A DNA stretch of 64,000 bases from Phytophthora sp. 'mugwort'. Its lineage: Eukaryota > Oomycota > Peronosporomycetes > Peronosporales > Peronosporaceae. Of the stretch, positions 22,220 to 33,009 are shown in pieces. Below the pieces are notes generated by a model. The model did no database searches and was not told the DNA's origin. It saw only the letters and a list, made by a program, of their open reading frames with translations. Every line of letters begins with the position of its first letter. Positions within the stretch are counted from its first letter, which is position 1. The translations under genes were made by a program, and so were the position numbers. The stretch lies in the NCBI GenBank assembly GCA_033558025.1, contig JAUCEF010000014.1:992001-1056000 (forward strand), in the 5' to 3' direction.

Positions 22220-23005
22220 ATTAATACTAAGTAATGGTGAGCATGCTTGCTTTGCTTGGGTCAAAATATCGTTTGGTGACCAGCAAAAAGTCGAAACAAG
22301 CCAGTCAAAACTGGAAAGCAAATATTTGCAACAATACTGCCGGCAAACCACGAGGCCAACGAGCTGGATTGCAGATTCTACTGCGGGTACCGATGCTGAG
22401 CGAAAGAGAAGATCCAAGAGCAACCAAGTGTTTTTTTTCAACCGGATTAATATTTGAGCAGCTAATCGTACAAGCGACGCAAGCTGCGTCGCTTGCCTGG
22501 GTGCGAAATGACTTTCTGCCACTCTCGTTGCTTGTTGGTAGCGTTATCACAGAACGATGCGGCAACCCTGTTACTGGATGCAAGCTCGTACATGTACATG
22601 TAGTGGGTACATCCTGCGATAGAAATCCTTTTTTACACGAAATTAATTCTGTAACTCAGCATAAGTCGAATTACCTGACAGTCGTTGGCGTATTCTTCGG
22701 CGAGCCTTTGACGCACTGTGTGGCCTTTTCGCATCATGCTTTACTGCCAGAGTGAATAAGGCGTAACGAAGTCTGCATTTCTGTAGCTGAAACTAATTTA
22801 AGTATAATGAATGAATTTAGTCAAAATAACATTTCTTCCGGATATCCTCGACCAGCATTCCTATGTTGTTGTTATTTTTGTAACCGTAGTAAACGAAGAT
22901 CCATTATCATAAGTTTAGCGTTATCGAAAGTGCGTACAGCTACTTTTTGGCCAACTTGGCACCTTTGGAGCCTTTTCGTCGCCTGCACCAAATCGAAGCA
23001 TAAAA
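22220..23005. other. Intergenic region with one perfect hairpin
   Basis: No gene is supported. The stretch lies downstream of the bZIP/START-like gene (plus) and of the unrecognised gene ending at 23006 (minus), so it is a convergent 3' region. It holds a perfect hairpin at 22471-22495. Confidence 0.5.
22471..22495. repeat. Perfect 11-bp hairpin
   Basis: CAAGCGACGCA (22471-22481), a three-base loop AGC, then TGCGTCGCTTG (22485-22495). It lies about 250 bases after the stop of the gene at 20690. It could fold in RNA or be a remnant of a small foldback repeat; nothing decides between these. Confidence 0.6.
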
Positions 23006-23832
23006 TTAGTACCTAATCGTATCTGCAAACACAACTGCACAGCGTAAAACGTACATGGTTCCTGTAGGTACATGTCTCCTCTTGACCATCATTAGGTTTA
23101 CAGTTGCCGTCGTTGTGCCAATGTCCGAGTTCTGCGATGCAGCGGCAATTCCCTGTTTGCTTAGTGTGCTGATCTTCTGGCCTCCTGCTCCCCAGCTGCT
23201 CTCTGTTACGCCAGCCAACAATCTCTTCTCCTCTTTCTCCGCCTTTTGCAATTCGGACAACATCGGTTGCGGTGGGGTCGCATGGATACTTGCTAGTAGC
23301 TTCACCAGACTCTGCGGTGCGTCTTCCGACACGATCGGCAGCTGGAAAATCCCTTTGCGGGAGATGGTGGAGCTAAACTTGTACGTCAGCGACAGGTAAA
23401 CCTCCTTCACCGCGTCGTTCTCCGTCTCAATCTCCACGTCGACGCACGGCCGCTGCTCCAGCGCTTTCTATCGCCCAAAAATCACCATTTTTGAGAATAA
23501 TGCTCAGCCAATAGAGGTTCAAATCGACGTAATGAATGGACGCACCTTCAGCAGCATCTTGAGCTCATCAGCTTCCATCTCCAGCCCCAATTCCTCACTC
23601 TATATAAACAGCAGAACAACTATCATTACGGGAGATGCACCATTGCCGTTAACCTACGGCGTCGTACGTGCTCTTGCAGTGCATCGGAGTCCACTTTAAT
23701 CTCCGCCACGACATTCTTCTCCTGCATCACCACGGTGGTGAACACAAACACTCCACTCATTTGAGAGACCTCTTCTCTCACAAACAACAACCACTTTCGC
23801 TCGCCATCCCCAACATACGAGCGAGGAATCAT
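23006..23832 (-). CDS. Unrecognised three-exon gene, about 226 residues
   Basis: Exons 23832-23668, 23599-23546 and 23467-23006 join in frame through introns of 68 and 78 bases with GT/AG borders (donors GTACGA and GTGCGT; acceptors ATAG). The product starts MIPRSYVGDGERKWLLFVR. It has a compact, strand-rich first part (to about residue 125, including ELGLEMEADELKMLLK and VDVEIETENDAVKEV), then a charged segment (LQKAEKEEKRLLAG) and a Ser/Ala/Thr-rich tail. A small globular head followed by a helical, disordered tail is what I can see; I do not recognise the family and assign no function. It is divergent from the exportin-6-like gene with only 216 bases between the two ATGs, so they probably share a promoter region. 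The splice sites fit well, but an upstream coding exon cannot be excluded. Confidence 0.65.
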
Positions 23833-23936
23833 GAATTGTTCCGAAATTGGATTGTAACCGAAATTGGATTTTAAATTAAATGGGTTTTGGTGACGACGCA
23901 CCCACCCAAATCATAATGATGATTTTCAAAATTGTT

Positions 23937-23944
23937 TCATTTCC
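23937..23944 (+). promoter_or_regulatory. Initiator motif in a divergent promoter
   Basis: TCATTTCC lies about 105 bases before the ATG at 24049 and matches the oomycete TCATTYY initiator core. It falls in the 216-base gap between two divergent start codons (23832 and 24049). Confidence 0.4.
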
Positions 23945-24048
23945 GACAAAACGTATCGCCCATTTACGGCACATCTAAACGCCCATTGAGTTTGGTGGGG
24001 TTGACCATCACTCCCGCACTCTTTCGGATACCGCGCCACAAAGCATCG

Positions 24049-27000
24049 ATGAGCGCGAGTCCGCACTCCGACGCCGCCATGATCGCCGAGGTGGAGGGCG
24101 CACTGCGTCGCCTGCTGGACCCGACGACGCCTCCCGGTGACAAGCAGCAGCTGGAGGAGCAGCTGACGCGTTTCAAGGAGACGCCCGCGGCCTGCCTACC
24201 CGTGCTCTTCCAGCTGCTGTCCACCTCCCAGAACGAATACGCGCTCTGGTTCGCCGCCACGACTTTGGAGGAGTATGTGGCCAAGAAATGGGTCCATTTT
24301 CCGGCCTCGGAACAACTGCATATCCGCCAGTTCGTGTGGGACGATCTGCTGGCCGATGCAGCCTCCTCCAGCCCGTCTGGAGGCTCCCAGATCGCCTTCG
24401 TGAGGCGGAAGCTAAGGAAGGTCATTGCAGACATCGCTAAGGTCCAGTGGAGGGGCGAGGAGGCCGCGTCTCCTCGTCCTGGAGGGGATGCTCGCTGGCC
24501 GGACTTTATGAGCCAAGTTGAAGCTTTAATTGTCGACGAGCGGACGCGAGAGAGCGGGCTTGAGTTGCTTGGTGTTGTAGTCGAGGAGTTTGGACGAGAG
24601 GACGCAATGGTCATGGCTACGATCAAGAGGCAAGCGAAGGCCAGACTGACAGCTCAGTTGCCAAGCGTGTTGGCGCTGCTGGCGAACATTTTGAAAGGAT
24701 GTAGCCATCTGTTGCAGGTCGGAGAGGCGCAGGTGGTTGTGGAGCAGGATCGCGTGGCGAATGTGGCGCTGACTGCGTTGAATAGTTTGATCACGTGGGC
24801 GCCCGTAGCGGACCATGTGAACGAGGCGTGGATTAGGCTGCTGTTTGAACTGGCAAGAAACTGGGAGAACGTTTTTGATAGGGGGTTTACCTCGCACATG
24901 TGTGTGTCAAGTGCGACGGCGCTGCAGTGTCTGGCGGAGCTGATGAACAAGAGGTTTGTACCCACGAGAGTGGACGAGATCGTGGGCCAGGTGATGTTTG
25001 GACTGTGTCCATTGCTGCAGAAAACAGTAGAGGACCAGTTGATTGGTCGAGCCACAGAGCAATATCTGGACAAGTTAAGCGAGTTTGTCGAATTGTTTTT
25101 GACCCAACATCTGAAGAGGCTAGAGAACCCCAGGTATGGAGATATTTTGCCGTCGTTCTTGCAGTCGGTGCATGCTTTCACGACGAAACAGCCTCATGTT
25201 GAAGGGTTTTTAAACTGTTTGAGCGTGTGGGAAGTGTTTGTGTCTTACATTGAAGAGATTGAGCAGAATGAAGGTGCTGCGAATGAACGTGTAAGAGTGG
25301 TGCTAACTGCCTACGAGAAGGGTCTTGTTGCTGTAATGCTACATCTTGTGGAGCGCGTTACATACGAGTCGAACCGGAACCAGCTGGACGAGCTGGATGA
25401 TGGCGATGATGTCGGAACCCATGGTGATCACGAGGATGCAGACAATGGTGCCGCGTTCGATTTGGAAAGTGCGGGCGGTGCTTATGGTCAAGATTCTCTT
25501 CAGGATCTGGCACAAATTAGAACGGATATTGCAAGTGGGAATGCTTCTGGCGGTACAGTTACGATGGTCGAACTCTCGGAAAGGAAACAGTTTGTTGTTG
25601 ACTGTATTGCGCTGATTCGTCGTATTGCAGCGCTACCTTCCTGTGCCCCTCCACTGCTTGATATAATGTTGCCTCGCGTGCAAAATGTTATTGATAATGT
25701 TTTGTTTCACATCCACGAGATGCCAATCATCGCGCAGCAGTCAGAACAGTGGGAGCAGCAGCGGTGTGTTATTCGTGACTTAACCGTCAACTGCGCAATC
25801 CTCTCGAGTGTCTGCGCCAACTATTACAGCATCAGCGACAACCTGAACCAACAAATGGCGGGCTGGAAGATCTTGCACTTGTTTATCAAAATGTCTGAAT
25901 ATATGGTGCAGCACAGATTGCACACTCGGGGTGACACCTTTGCCGAGTTGCAGTGTGAAGCCCTCACCAGTATCAGGTTCTGTTTGAGCTGCATTCCATT
26001 CGTGATCAAGAGCGGTGCTCGGCAGGACGTGCTGAATGCTTCGGAGAGTGTACTTCAAGTGCTTCTTCACACGCTGGATACGAGTATCGTGCCGTCTCCG
26101 TTAGCTGTGATGCAGAACTCAATGCAACTGCTCGCAAACCTCGGTTTTGTGCTGTCGTACGAAGATATGCTCCAGGTTCCGTCTATGACTCAGCTCGAGG
26201 CGCACATCCACCAGTTTAGTCTACACTTGCCTCTGGCGATTCAAGGTGACCTCTACACATCGATGTCAAACTCCATCCTGAATTCAGCGATTTCACTACG
26301 GGGCAGCAGCGGGGCCTCAAATGGACCTCAGTCGTGGGAGAACGCATATGGATCGCTTTTGGTCCCGATTCGTGAGTCCATCGATCAGTCTGCTGTGACA
26401 TTACATCAAAATGAACAACGTGTCCTTGAGCACGCTATGGTTGCTCAACTGAGGCGAGACTGCTACTTGGTGCGCTGCCTTGCCCGCTCGGTTGAAACGA
26501 AGCCGAAGGTGGCCAAAGATGCATTTTTCTCTGTCTTCCAACCCTCATTCCCATCATTAATGGCGTTGCTGACAACATACTTCACGACCATCCGCAAAAT
26601 GGCGGCTTCAAGTACAACTCAGTCAAAGAATCAGGTTAAGAGCGCCCTCAAGGTGGTGAACGAGATTGTGCGTCTATATGCTCAGTTGCTTAAGTCTATT
26701 CGCAAGGAGATGCACAAAGAGACGGTTTCGGAGATCATGCGCACGTTCGTGGAGATCTTCAACGATTCCCAGCTTTCAGGAGTGTACGTGACTCTACCTG
26801 CTAACTCTCGACCCTACCACATTCTTGCAACTAATCTAACTATTTCCTCTGATGCATTCTACAGACTGTACAACCAAGGAAATGCCGGTCTGATGGTTCT
26901 CTGTGGCTTCTTACAGCTGCTGAAGATTGTCGTTGAGGAGCCGACATCGGTGTTTTCCTCTTTCTTGCAGAATATTCTTGATCTGTGTTTTGGTCCGCTT

Positions 27001-27691
27001 AAGGAGGTAAGAGCTTTTTTTCTGCATGTTCGACTGCGGATTATTAGACTATCTAATGAGCTTATGTGTGGTATTGTAGGCTATCTTCTCCCATCCCGAA
27101 AGCGACTCGGTCATCTTGGGTTACTTTGTGGCCCTGGTCGAGCAGTTGCTGGAGAAGCATTACCGCTTCTTTATTGTGTACTCCGGGCAGTTTACTCCTG
27201 ATGGCACCCGCGAACGCGGGTACGCATCGGACCAAGCACATACGTACTTCCTGTCTATTTTCCAGAGTCTTGCGAGCGTGCTAAGCCGCGAAGGTTCCAA
27301 CCTGGCACCGCGTATCTGCAAGCAGGTGCTAGGACTGCTCGACCGGGTCGACAAGGCACAAGGACTGTTCGCTTTTACGGGATTCCAGAGCGAGCTGCGC
27401 ATGGGATTTCTCTCGACACTGATGAACATCCTGACCCGCGGTGAGATGAACCTGCTGCAGGACGAAGTTATCCAGCTGTTGCACCGTGTTGCGGCTGTGG
27501 ACTTTGCTTCTTTCTACCAGGTTTTCCTCAACGGCTACATCAAGGAGATTCTGACGCAGGCGCAGCTTGAAGCCGCGTCGAGGATGGAAGGCGAGTGTCT
27601 GCAATGGAGCGGCCAGGTGGATCTTCCTACATTTTCCCAGGAAGTGGTAGCCTTTTTGAACGACTTGAAGGTGATCAAGGCGCAGAACTAA
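24049..27691 (+). CDS. Exportin-6-like nuclear export receptor
   Basis: Exon 1 (24049-27006) and exon 2 (27080-27691) join across a 73-base intron (GTAAGA...TTGTAG, phase 0) to give about 1189 residues; animal exportin-6 is about 1125. The N-terminus reads like an importin-beta/exportin HEAT repeat domain, with QLEEQLTRFKETPAACLPVL, then EYALWFAATTLEEYV and VRRKLRKVIADIAKVQW; the last two are in the order seen in exportin-6. The whole chain is helical HEAT-like repeats, with one acidic, low-complexity insert near residues 450-485 (DELDDGDDVGTHGDHEDADN). In animals exportin-6 carries actin-profilin out of the nucleus with RanGTP; the same cargo here is inferred. The ATG at 24049 is the first in frame; an in-frame TTG lies further up. 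Exportin-4 or -7 remain possible alternatives but fit less well. Confidence 0.8.
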
Positions 27692-28394
27692 CAGCTGTAA
27701 GGCGCCATATCCTTGGATGAATAGAAATCCGCAATCGAACTCCGATTGAAGCGTTTACAAGCAAAAAAGCACTCCTGTTTATTATTGTATCCGTAAAATG
27801 GTAGAACGTGAAATTAAACATTTTTCAGGGAAACCAACTGAAAGCTTCGTGCTCATGGTAACGTCAAAAAGTTATTGACGTATTGACGATAAGGGCAACG
27901 CCCGCTACATGTACACGTTTACGTGGAGACTTGTCAGCTAGACACTGGTATTAACTGCCACTGGAGGCTGAGCTGTTGCCACATCGCCTCAAGCACGCCT
28001 GCTCGCCGACTGTAAAACTGCAGCTTTGCATTCTAACCACCGATCCGTTGCATTGGGCCGTCGTGTTCACCCCTAACCGTTTTCGGTGTGCGATGTGCTT
28101 GTCCAAGGCCGCAAATGACCGTCCAGATCTGCAGCATCGGGCACTCTTGGTCCAACCATCGTGGATCGCCAAGTTGAACCATTCGATCGGTACGGTTTCG
28201 CCATGCAGTCGACACGGCAACTTCAAGGCCTGTCGCACATTCAACGCTGCGTTTTAAACATTCTGAGTCACACAAACTGGGCTGGCAAATATCTGTACTG
28301 TTACAAGGTGACGACGCGGATTTTTTTCATGATTTTCATGATCCCACGAATCTCCATGGTGGCGGTGGAGTAAAAAGAGAAATTTGTGGGTTGG
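27692..28394. other. Convergent 3' intergenic region
   Basis: The exportin gene ends at 27691 and the RING/CXC gene ends at 28395 on the other strand. Between about 27950 and 28260 both strands are open for about 95 codons, but neither frame shows a domain and I do not call a gene. Confidence 0.45.
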
Positions 28395-30173
28395 CTACAT
28401 GATACAGCACTCGCCTTCAGCTTCTTCCTCAGCTTCCTCGACCTTTTCCTTTGCCGCAGCCTCGCGGCGCTTCTTGTGACTCGACGCCTCCTTGCACGGG
28501 CACGGGAGACTGGCAGCCACGCCGGCAAAGTAGCAGCGACCGCAGTCGTGGCAATGCACATCGCGGTGGTCGCAGCACCGCTTGCAGATCGCACAGTGGT
28601 TGCGCGGAGTGCGTTCGCTGTCCAGCAGCTTGTTCATGCACCACGAGAAGTCGTAACGGCGCTTGCACGGCTCGCACGTGAAGCCCTGAACACAGTTGAC
28701 AACTTTGATCGTCGAGTCACAACATGGCACGGCCACAGGCTCTTGTAGCCGCTGCACCATATCTCGGGTCTTGGACACGTTGTGCATGAAGCAGTCGTCC
28801 TTGAACAAGGCGTCAATGTCAGCACCTGTCGCTTTAACCATTAAGAAGGGGTTCTTGCAGGATGTGCAGCGGCACGAGGCACCGCACATGCCACCTTCCT
28901 TGACACAGGCACAACGACCGTTTCTGCATCCGCCAGTGCATCGGCACGACACCACACGCGGAGCGGCAGGCGCTCTCGCATGAACTGCATGTTGGTGGTT
29001 GTGCGTCTGCTGGTGAACCTGCGGTACTGACACCTTGAACGTCGGCTCGGTTGTTCTCATAGCGGTAGCAGCCGGTGATCTGGCGTGCCGCTGCGTGGTA
29101 CTCGCATCAGGCTTGGGGGCAATGTGCACCATTCTCTGGTGATTCGGCACGATCGGCGGCACGGCCGGAGCCGGTGGCATGATTGGCGGAGCCATTCCCT
29201 GGTTCAACACGTTCCAGTAGTTCGGCATGGCTGAAGCCGGTGGGAACTGCTGGGGCGCCATACGGGAATAGTTGGCCGGCGTCGTGTAGCTCTGCGTCGG
29301 CATGACCTCCTGCTTGTCTCCAGTATCCATGAGTTCATCAAGCTCCATGCCCATGGTCTCGTCTACATTAGGCTCCGGCTTCATCGTCAGCCCGAATGCT
29401 CCGGTCGCGGCGACATCGTTGTCCAAATCATCCAACGCCGCGAGCTCCATGTCCGTATCGAAATCCGACTCGAGGAACGACATTAATTGGTCTGAATTGG
29501 CCAACAACGGGTCATCCAGCGCCGCCACATCCGCTTCTGGCCGTGGTAGCTGCTGAGGTTCCATGGCCGCGGACATCAACTGGAGCGGTTCGTCGTCGAT
29601 CTCAGCCATAATCGCCTCCAGCTCGTCCTGTACCACAATGGTCTGTGCCAATTGTACCTTGTCAACCGCGCCGCGACAGAGCGGACAGGATCGATTGAGA
29701 CGGAACCACCTGAGGAAGCAATTAGGGTGGAACGTGTGGCCGCACGCCGAAATCTGCGCGTACGCGTTGGTGCTCAGACAGACCGAGCATTCACGGTAAG
29801 AGTGGGGCATACTGGCTGCTTGCTTGCGGATGGCATTGCAAGCCCGGGCGACCCCTGCCTCGAAGAGGTCCACGCCTCTGTTATCTGCGAGATTCTCGCT
29901 TGAGTAGTCCCGGGGCCGCTTGCCAGCAAACGTCATGTTGGTGGCGTTGGGCGTAGGGTTGGTCTTGCCCATGCTGCTATACACGTGGGGCTGGGCCTTG
30001 TTGTTATAGCTGGTCATGGCTCCAGGCTGCTGCTGCTGGAGAGGCGCGGGTATTTGTTGGCCATTGCTCTCGTAGATATAACGCAGACTCGAGTCGGCGC
30101 AGAAGACGCTGCCTGAGGTCTGCTGGCCCCAGCCGTCGGCCAGGACACGCTGTTGCTGCTGCACGCCGTCCAT
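28395..30173 (-). CDS. RING-H2 and CXC-domain protein with C-terminal CaaX box
   Basis: The uninterrupted 592-residue frame starts at an ATG. Residues 129-166 form a RING-H2 finger (ECSVCLSTNAYAQISACGHT, then HPNC and CPLC), the fold of E3 ubiquitin ligases. The middle is acidic and then Pro/Ala/Gln-rich. Residues 410-441 (SCRCTGGCRNGRCACVKEGG and on to CRCTSCKNP) match the Cys-rich CXC domain of tesmin/TSO1-type DNA-binding proteins. Residues 494-560 form a third Cys/His-rich module (CAICKRCCDHRDVHCHDCGR). A highly charged helix follows (VEEAEEEAEGE). The last four residues are CCIM, a CaaX box with Met at the end, which in eukaryotes favours farnesylation and so membrane attachment. Only one CXC repeat is seen, where plant and animal proteins usually have two. 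The likely role is ubiquitin ligation plus nucleic-acid or metal binding, by inference. Confidence 0.85.
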   Translation of the reverse strand: MDGVQQQQRVLADGWGQQTSGSVFCADSSLRYIYESNGQQIPAPLQQQQPGAMTSYNNKAQPHVYSSMGKTNPTPNATNMTFAGKRPRDYSSENLADNRGVDLFEAGVARACNAIRKQAASMPHSYRECSVCLSTNAYAQISACGHTFHPNCFLRWFRLNRSCPLCRGAVDKVQLAQTIVVQDELEAIMAEIDDEPLQLMSAAMEPQQLPRPEADVAALDDPLLANSDQLMSFLESDFDTDMELAALDDLDNDVAATGAFGLTMKPEPNVDETMGMELDELMDTGDKQEVMPTQSYTTPANYSRMAPQQFPPASAMPNYWNVLNQGMAPPIMPPAPAVPPIVPNHQRMVHIAPKPDASTTQRHARSPAATAMRTTEPTFKVSVPQVHQQTHNHQHAVHARAPAAPRVVSCRCTGGCRNGRCACVKEGGMCGASCRCTSCKNPFLMVKATGADIDALFKDDCFMHNVSKTRDMVQRLQEPVAVPCCDSTIKVVNCVQGFTCEPCKRRYDFSWCMNKLLDSERTPRNHCAICKRCCDHRDVHCHDCGRCYFAGVAASLPCPCKEASSHKKRREAAAKEKVEEAEEEAEGECCIM

Positions 30174-31758
30174 ATTGGGGTTGGTAATCGGGCGTTGAGG
30201 GACGCTTGAGTCGAGTCGGGATTATCTTGACTTCACTATGGTTTCTAAGCGGCTCTTAAAAACCTGCCTGCACCACGCTTCTTTGTAGATTTCTACCTTA
30301 CGCCACCGCCACGCTTGGAAGGAATTCTAAAAATGATGGTAATAACCCAAGACGCCTAAGGAGCGGCGGGTTGCGATCATTTCGGGATATGGCCATAGTG
30401 AAAACCTGTGATTTGCAGCTGGAACTCTGACACCCATTATGTATTGACTACGGTCCAGACCCGATGCGACAATGACTCGAAGTCTTTCTTGGAAACTGGA
30501 AGGGCCGTACCACTCCTTCAACATGGAATATCCAAAGCGTCACCGTTTATGTCGCTTCGACATACCCAATCCAAGTGAAAGTTGTCTGACGCCAGCAGAA
30601 AACCCTATCCCGCAGTTCCAGAAGCCATAGGAAAATACCATCGTGTACCTTGCAAAACGCTGGGGCAACTGCAGCTGACTGGTACGCATGACGTGCAAGC
30701 CGACGGCAAATTGCCGCACATCGATTGTTGGCGCCAATCACACTTTGATTGCAACTCAGGCTTGAAGCATGCGTCTGGCAGCCTTGCCGTCGGAGCGGAC
30801 ATTGAAGTTGTCGGATGGCATTTCGCAGTGCGGTTGGAGAATCTCGAGATGTCGCTGTCGGATCCATCAACAGATATGTAGCCCTTTGCGCTTGCATACT
30901 GTATCGCACGCAAGCAGGTAGCACGAGAGCGAGTTGAGGCGAGCATTAGCATTCACACTGACAAGCGAGGTCCCGATACAAGAATCAGCACCGACAATTA
31001 CCGATTCATACCGATTCACTAAGAGAATATGATTCCTGAATGTTTGAAGCATGAGAGGGTTACAGTATGCACAGTGCACCATCGTGCACATGGACACATG
31101 AACACTTTCCAAGAGATTCAGAACAATGACGGCCATGACTTACCCCAGCCCCAAGCTCCGTGAGGCTGTCAAGTTGACAGTGTCAACCCTTACAACGACT
31201 TTGTTTTTTCGTTAATTTGCCACGTGAGTTTCCCAGGCAATCCATTATCCGGATTACGAGCAAACAACACTAGTCAAAATACATGTAATTAAACGTCTTA
31301 TTATTTGCCTGAATGCCGAATGTCGTTGTCTGGAGGACTCTAACGAACCCGTATGTGCCAAAAAGCCTGTTGTTAATACATGCTTTTAATAAGGTTCACG
31401 GTTATTATTAATCACACTCGGTTGAATAAATTGAATAAAACGCTAAAACTGAAGTAGAGAGATGGTACGATGGCATCATGCCACTGGCATGAGAGAGCCT
31501 CTCAGGTTGACTCGAGGCATCTCCAACTTGGAAAATCCCAAGCCATTGCCGTATATTTCGTCGCTCTGATAATATGCGACCCCTAAGCCATCGGAATTCC
31601 AGCGGTTCGTCGAAGTGAGACGCTACGTGCGGCGCAGAGATGGGGGTTTCGATGGCACAATCGACGTGGGTGGCCGGCCACTCCTCAATTCTCCACCCCA
31701 GCTTCGCTCTGCATTCTCCCATCATTGGCGTCTTCAGTTTCAGCTCGTAAATCGAAAG
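30174..31758. other. Intergenic stretch, no clear gene
   Basis: A 1.6-kb gap between the RING/CXC gene and the first aquaglyceroporin. Frames on both strands in 30327-30950 reach about 100 codons and are broken by stops when extended; they may be old transposon sequence, but no motif supports a family. The last 300 bases should contain the aquaporin promoter; I see no clean TCATTYY motif close to the ATG. Confidence 0.4.
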
Positions 31759-32688
31759 ATGCTCCTCGAAGTGGAGCCCAACGGAGACGCCACGCCGTCG
31801 CACACGGCGTTCAGCCGCTTCTCATTCACCGCGCGCAAGTTCATCGACCGCTGCGAGCGCTCGTTGCACCACACGAACCGAAGCCAGTACCTACGCGATC
31901 AAGAACATCACAGGAAGTGGTTTGTCACGAATAGCTCGCACATTCGCGAGTGTCTTGCAGAGTTTCTAGGGACGTTTGTCATGATTTGCTTCGGTATGGG
32001 GGTGAATAACCAAGTGAGTTTGTCTGAGGAAACCAACGGCACGTGGCTGAGCATTAACATGGCGTGGGGGATTGGCATTCTCATGGCCGTTTACTGCTCG
32101 GAGGGCGTGAGCGGTGCCCATCTGAACCCGTCGGTCACGTTGGCGCACTGTGTGTACGGCCGTCTTCCGTGGTGGAAGATGCCAGGCTACTGCTTCTCAC
32201 AAGTAGTGGGCGCGTTCGTTGGCGCTGCCGCCATCTACATGTTGGACTACCAGAAGATCCACAAGATTGACCCCAACTTGGACACCACGCAGGGCAACTT
32301 TGCCACGTACCCAAGCGACGACATTAACAATTACACGGCGTTTTACACGGAGGTGCTGGCTTCAGGACTCTTGCTGCTGTGTATTTACGCTATTACAGAC
32401 CAGAACAACCGTTCTCCTGGCACTGTCGGTACGCCGTTCGCGTTCGCTCTCATGATCATGGCTCTTGGCATGAGCTTCGGCATGAATACTGGCTACGCGA
32501 TGAACCCTGCGCGCGACTTCGGTCCTCGCCTTCTCACGTACGTGGCTGGTTATGGCTCGAAAGTGTGGACAGCGGATCATTACTACTTTTGGATCCCACT
32601 CGTTGCTCCTCTCGTTGGCGCTGTGATTGGTGCCGGCACGTACACGCTCCTGGTCCAGATTCAGCACCCGCATGAGCATGAATCGTAG
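31759..32688 (+). CDS. Aquaglyceroporin (MIP family), NPS/NPA type
   Basis: The ATG at 31759 gives 309 residues without introns. A 60-residue N-terminal tail precedes six membrane segments: about 64-82, 97-113, 144-162, 196-213, 227-242 and 276-298. The first pore loop is GAHLNPSVTLAH, residues 119-130, with Asn-Pro-Ser where Asn-Pro-Ala is usual; the second is GYAMNPARDFGPR, residues 245-257. NPARDxGPR and the long loop after segment 3 are marks of the glycerol-conducting branch. The protein should sit in the plasma membrane and pass water, glycerol or small solutes. The tail ends HPHEHES. The gene faces a close paralogue at 33010-33948, and the two stop codons are 321 bases apart. Earlier in-frame codons exist from 31615, but this ATG matches the length of the paralogue. 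Confidence 0.9.
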   Translation: MLLEVEPNGDATPSHTAFSRFSFTARKFIDRCERSLHHTNRSQYLRDQEHHRKWFVTNSSHIRECLAEFLGTFVMICFGMGVNNQVSLSEETNGTWLSINMAWGIGILMAVYCSEGVSGAHLNPSVTLAHCVYGRLPWWKMPGYCFSQVVGAFVGAAAIYMLDYQKIHKIDPNLDTTQGNFATYPSDDINNYTAFYTEVLASGLLLLCIYAITDQNNRSPGTVGTPFAFALMIMALGMSFGMNTGYAMNPARDFGPRLLTYVAGYGSKVWTADHYYFWIPLVAPLVGAVIGAGTYTLLVQIQHPHEHES

Positions 32689-33009
32689 GAAGTATTTTTT
32701 TCGTTTTGAGAGCAAACACTTGAAGAAAAGTGATTGTAGAAGGAAACTCCAGTGTGTATTCATAATGCATGGAGTTTTCACTTTTTTTCCAACAATTGAG
32801 TGAATAATCGATATATGAACGCTTGGTCCTTAATGTCATTATAGTTTTCAAGCTCTTTAATCACACCTGCGGCATCTACGTGCCGAAAATGTCGAGCAGT
32901 AGCACAATAATTGAGATGGTCGACGAAAAAAGTATTTAATCACGCAGTAACACGCCCGTTTCTTTGAGGCACTTCCTTTTCTTGATGGAAAAAAGCACTC
33001 GTTTAACTT

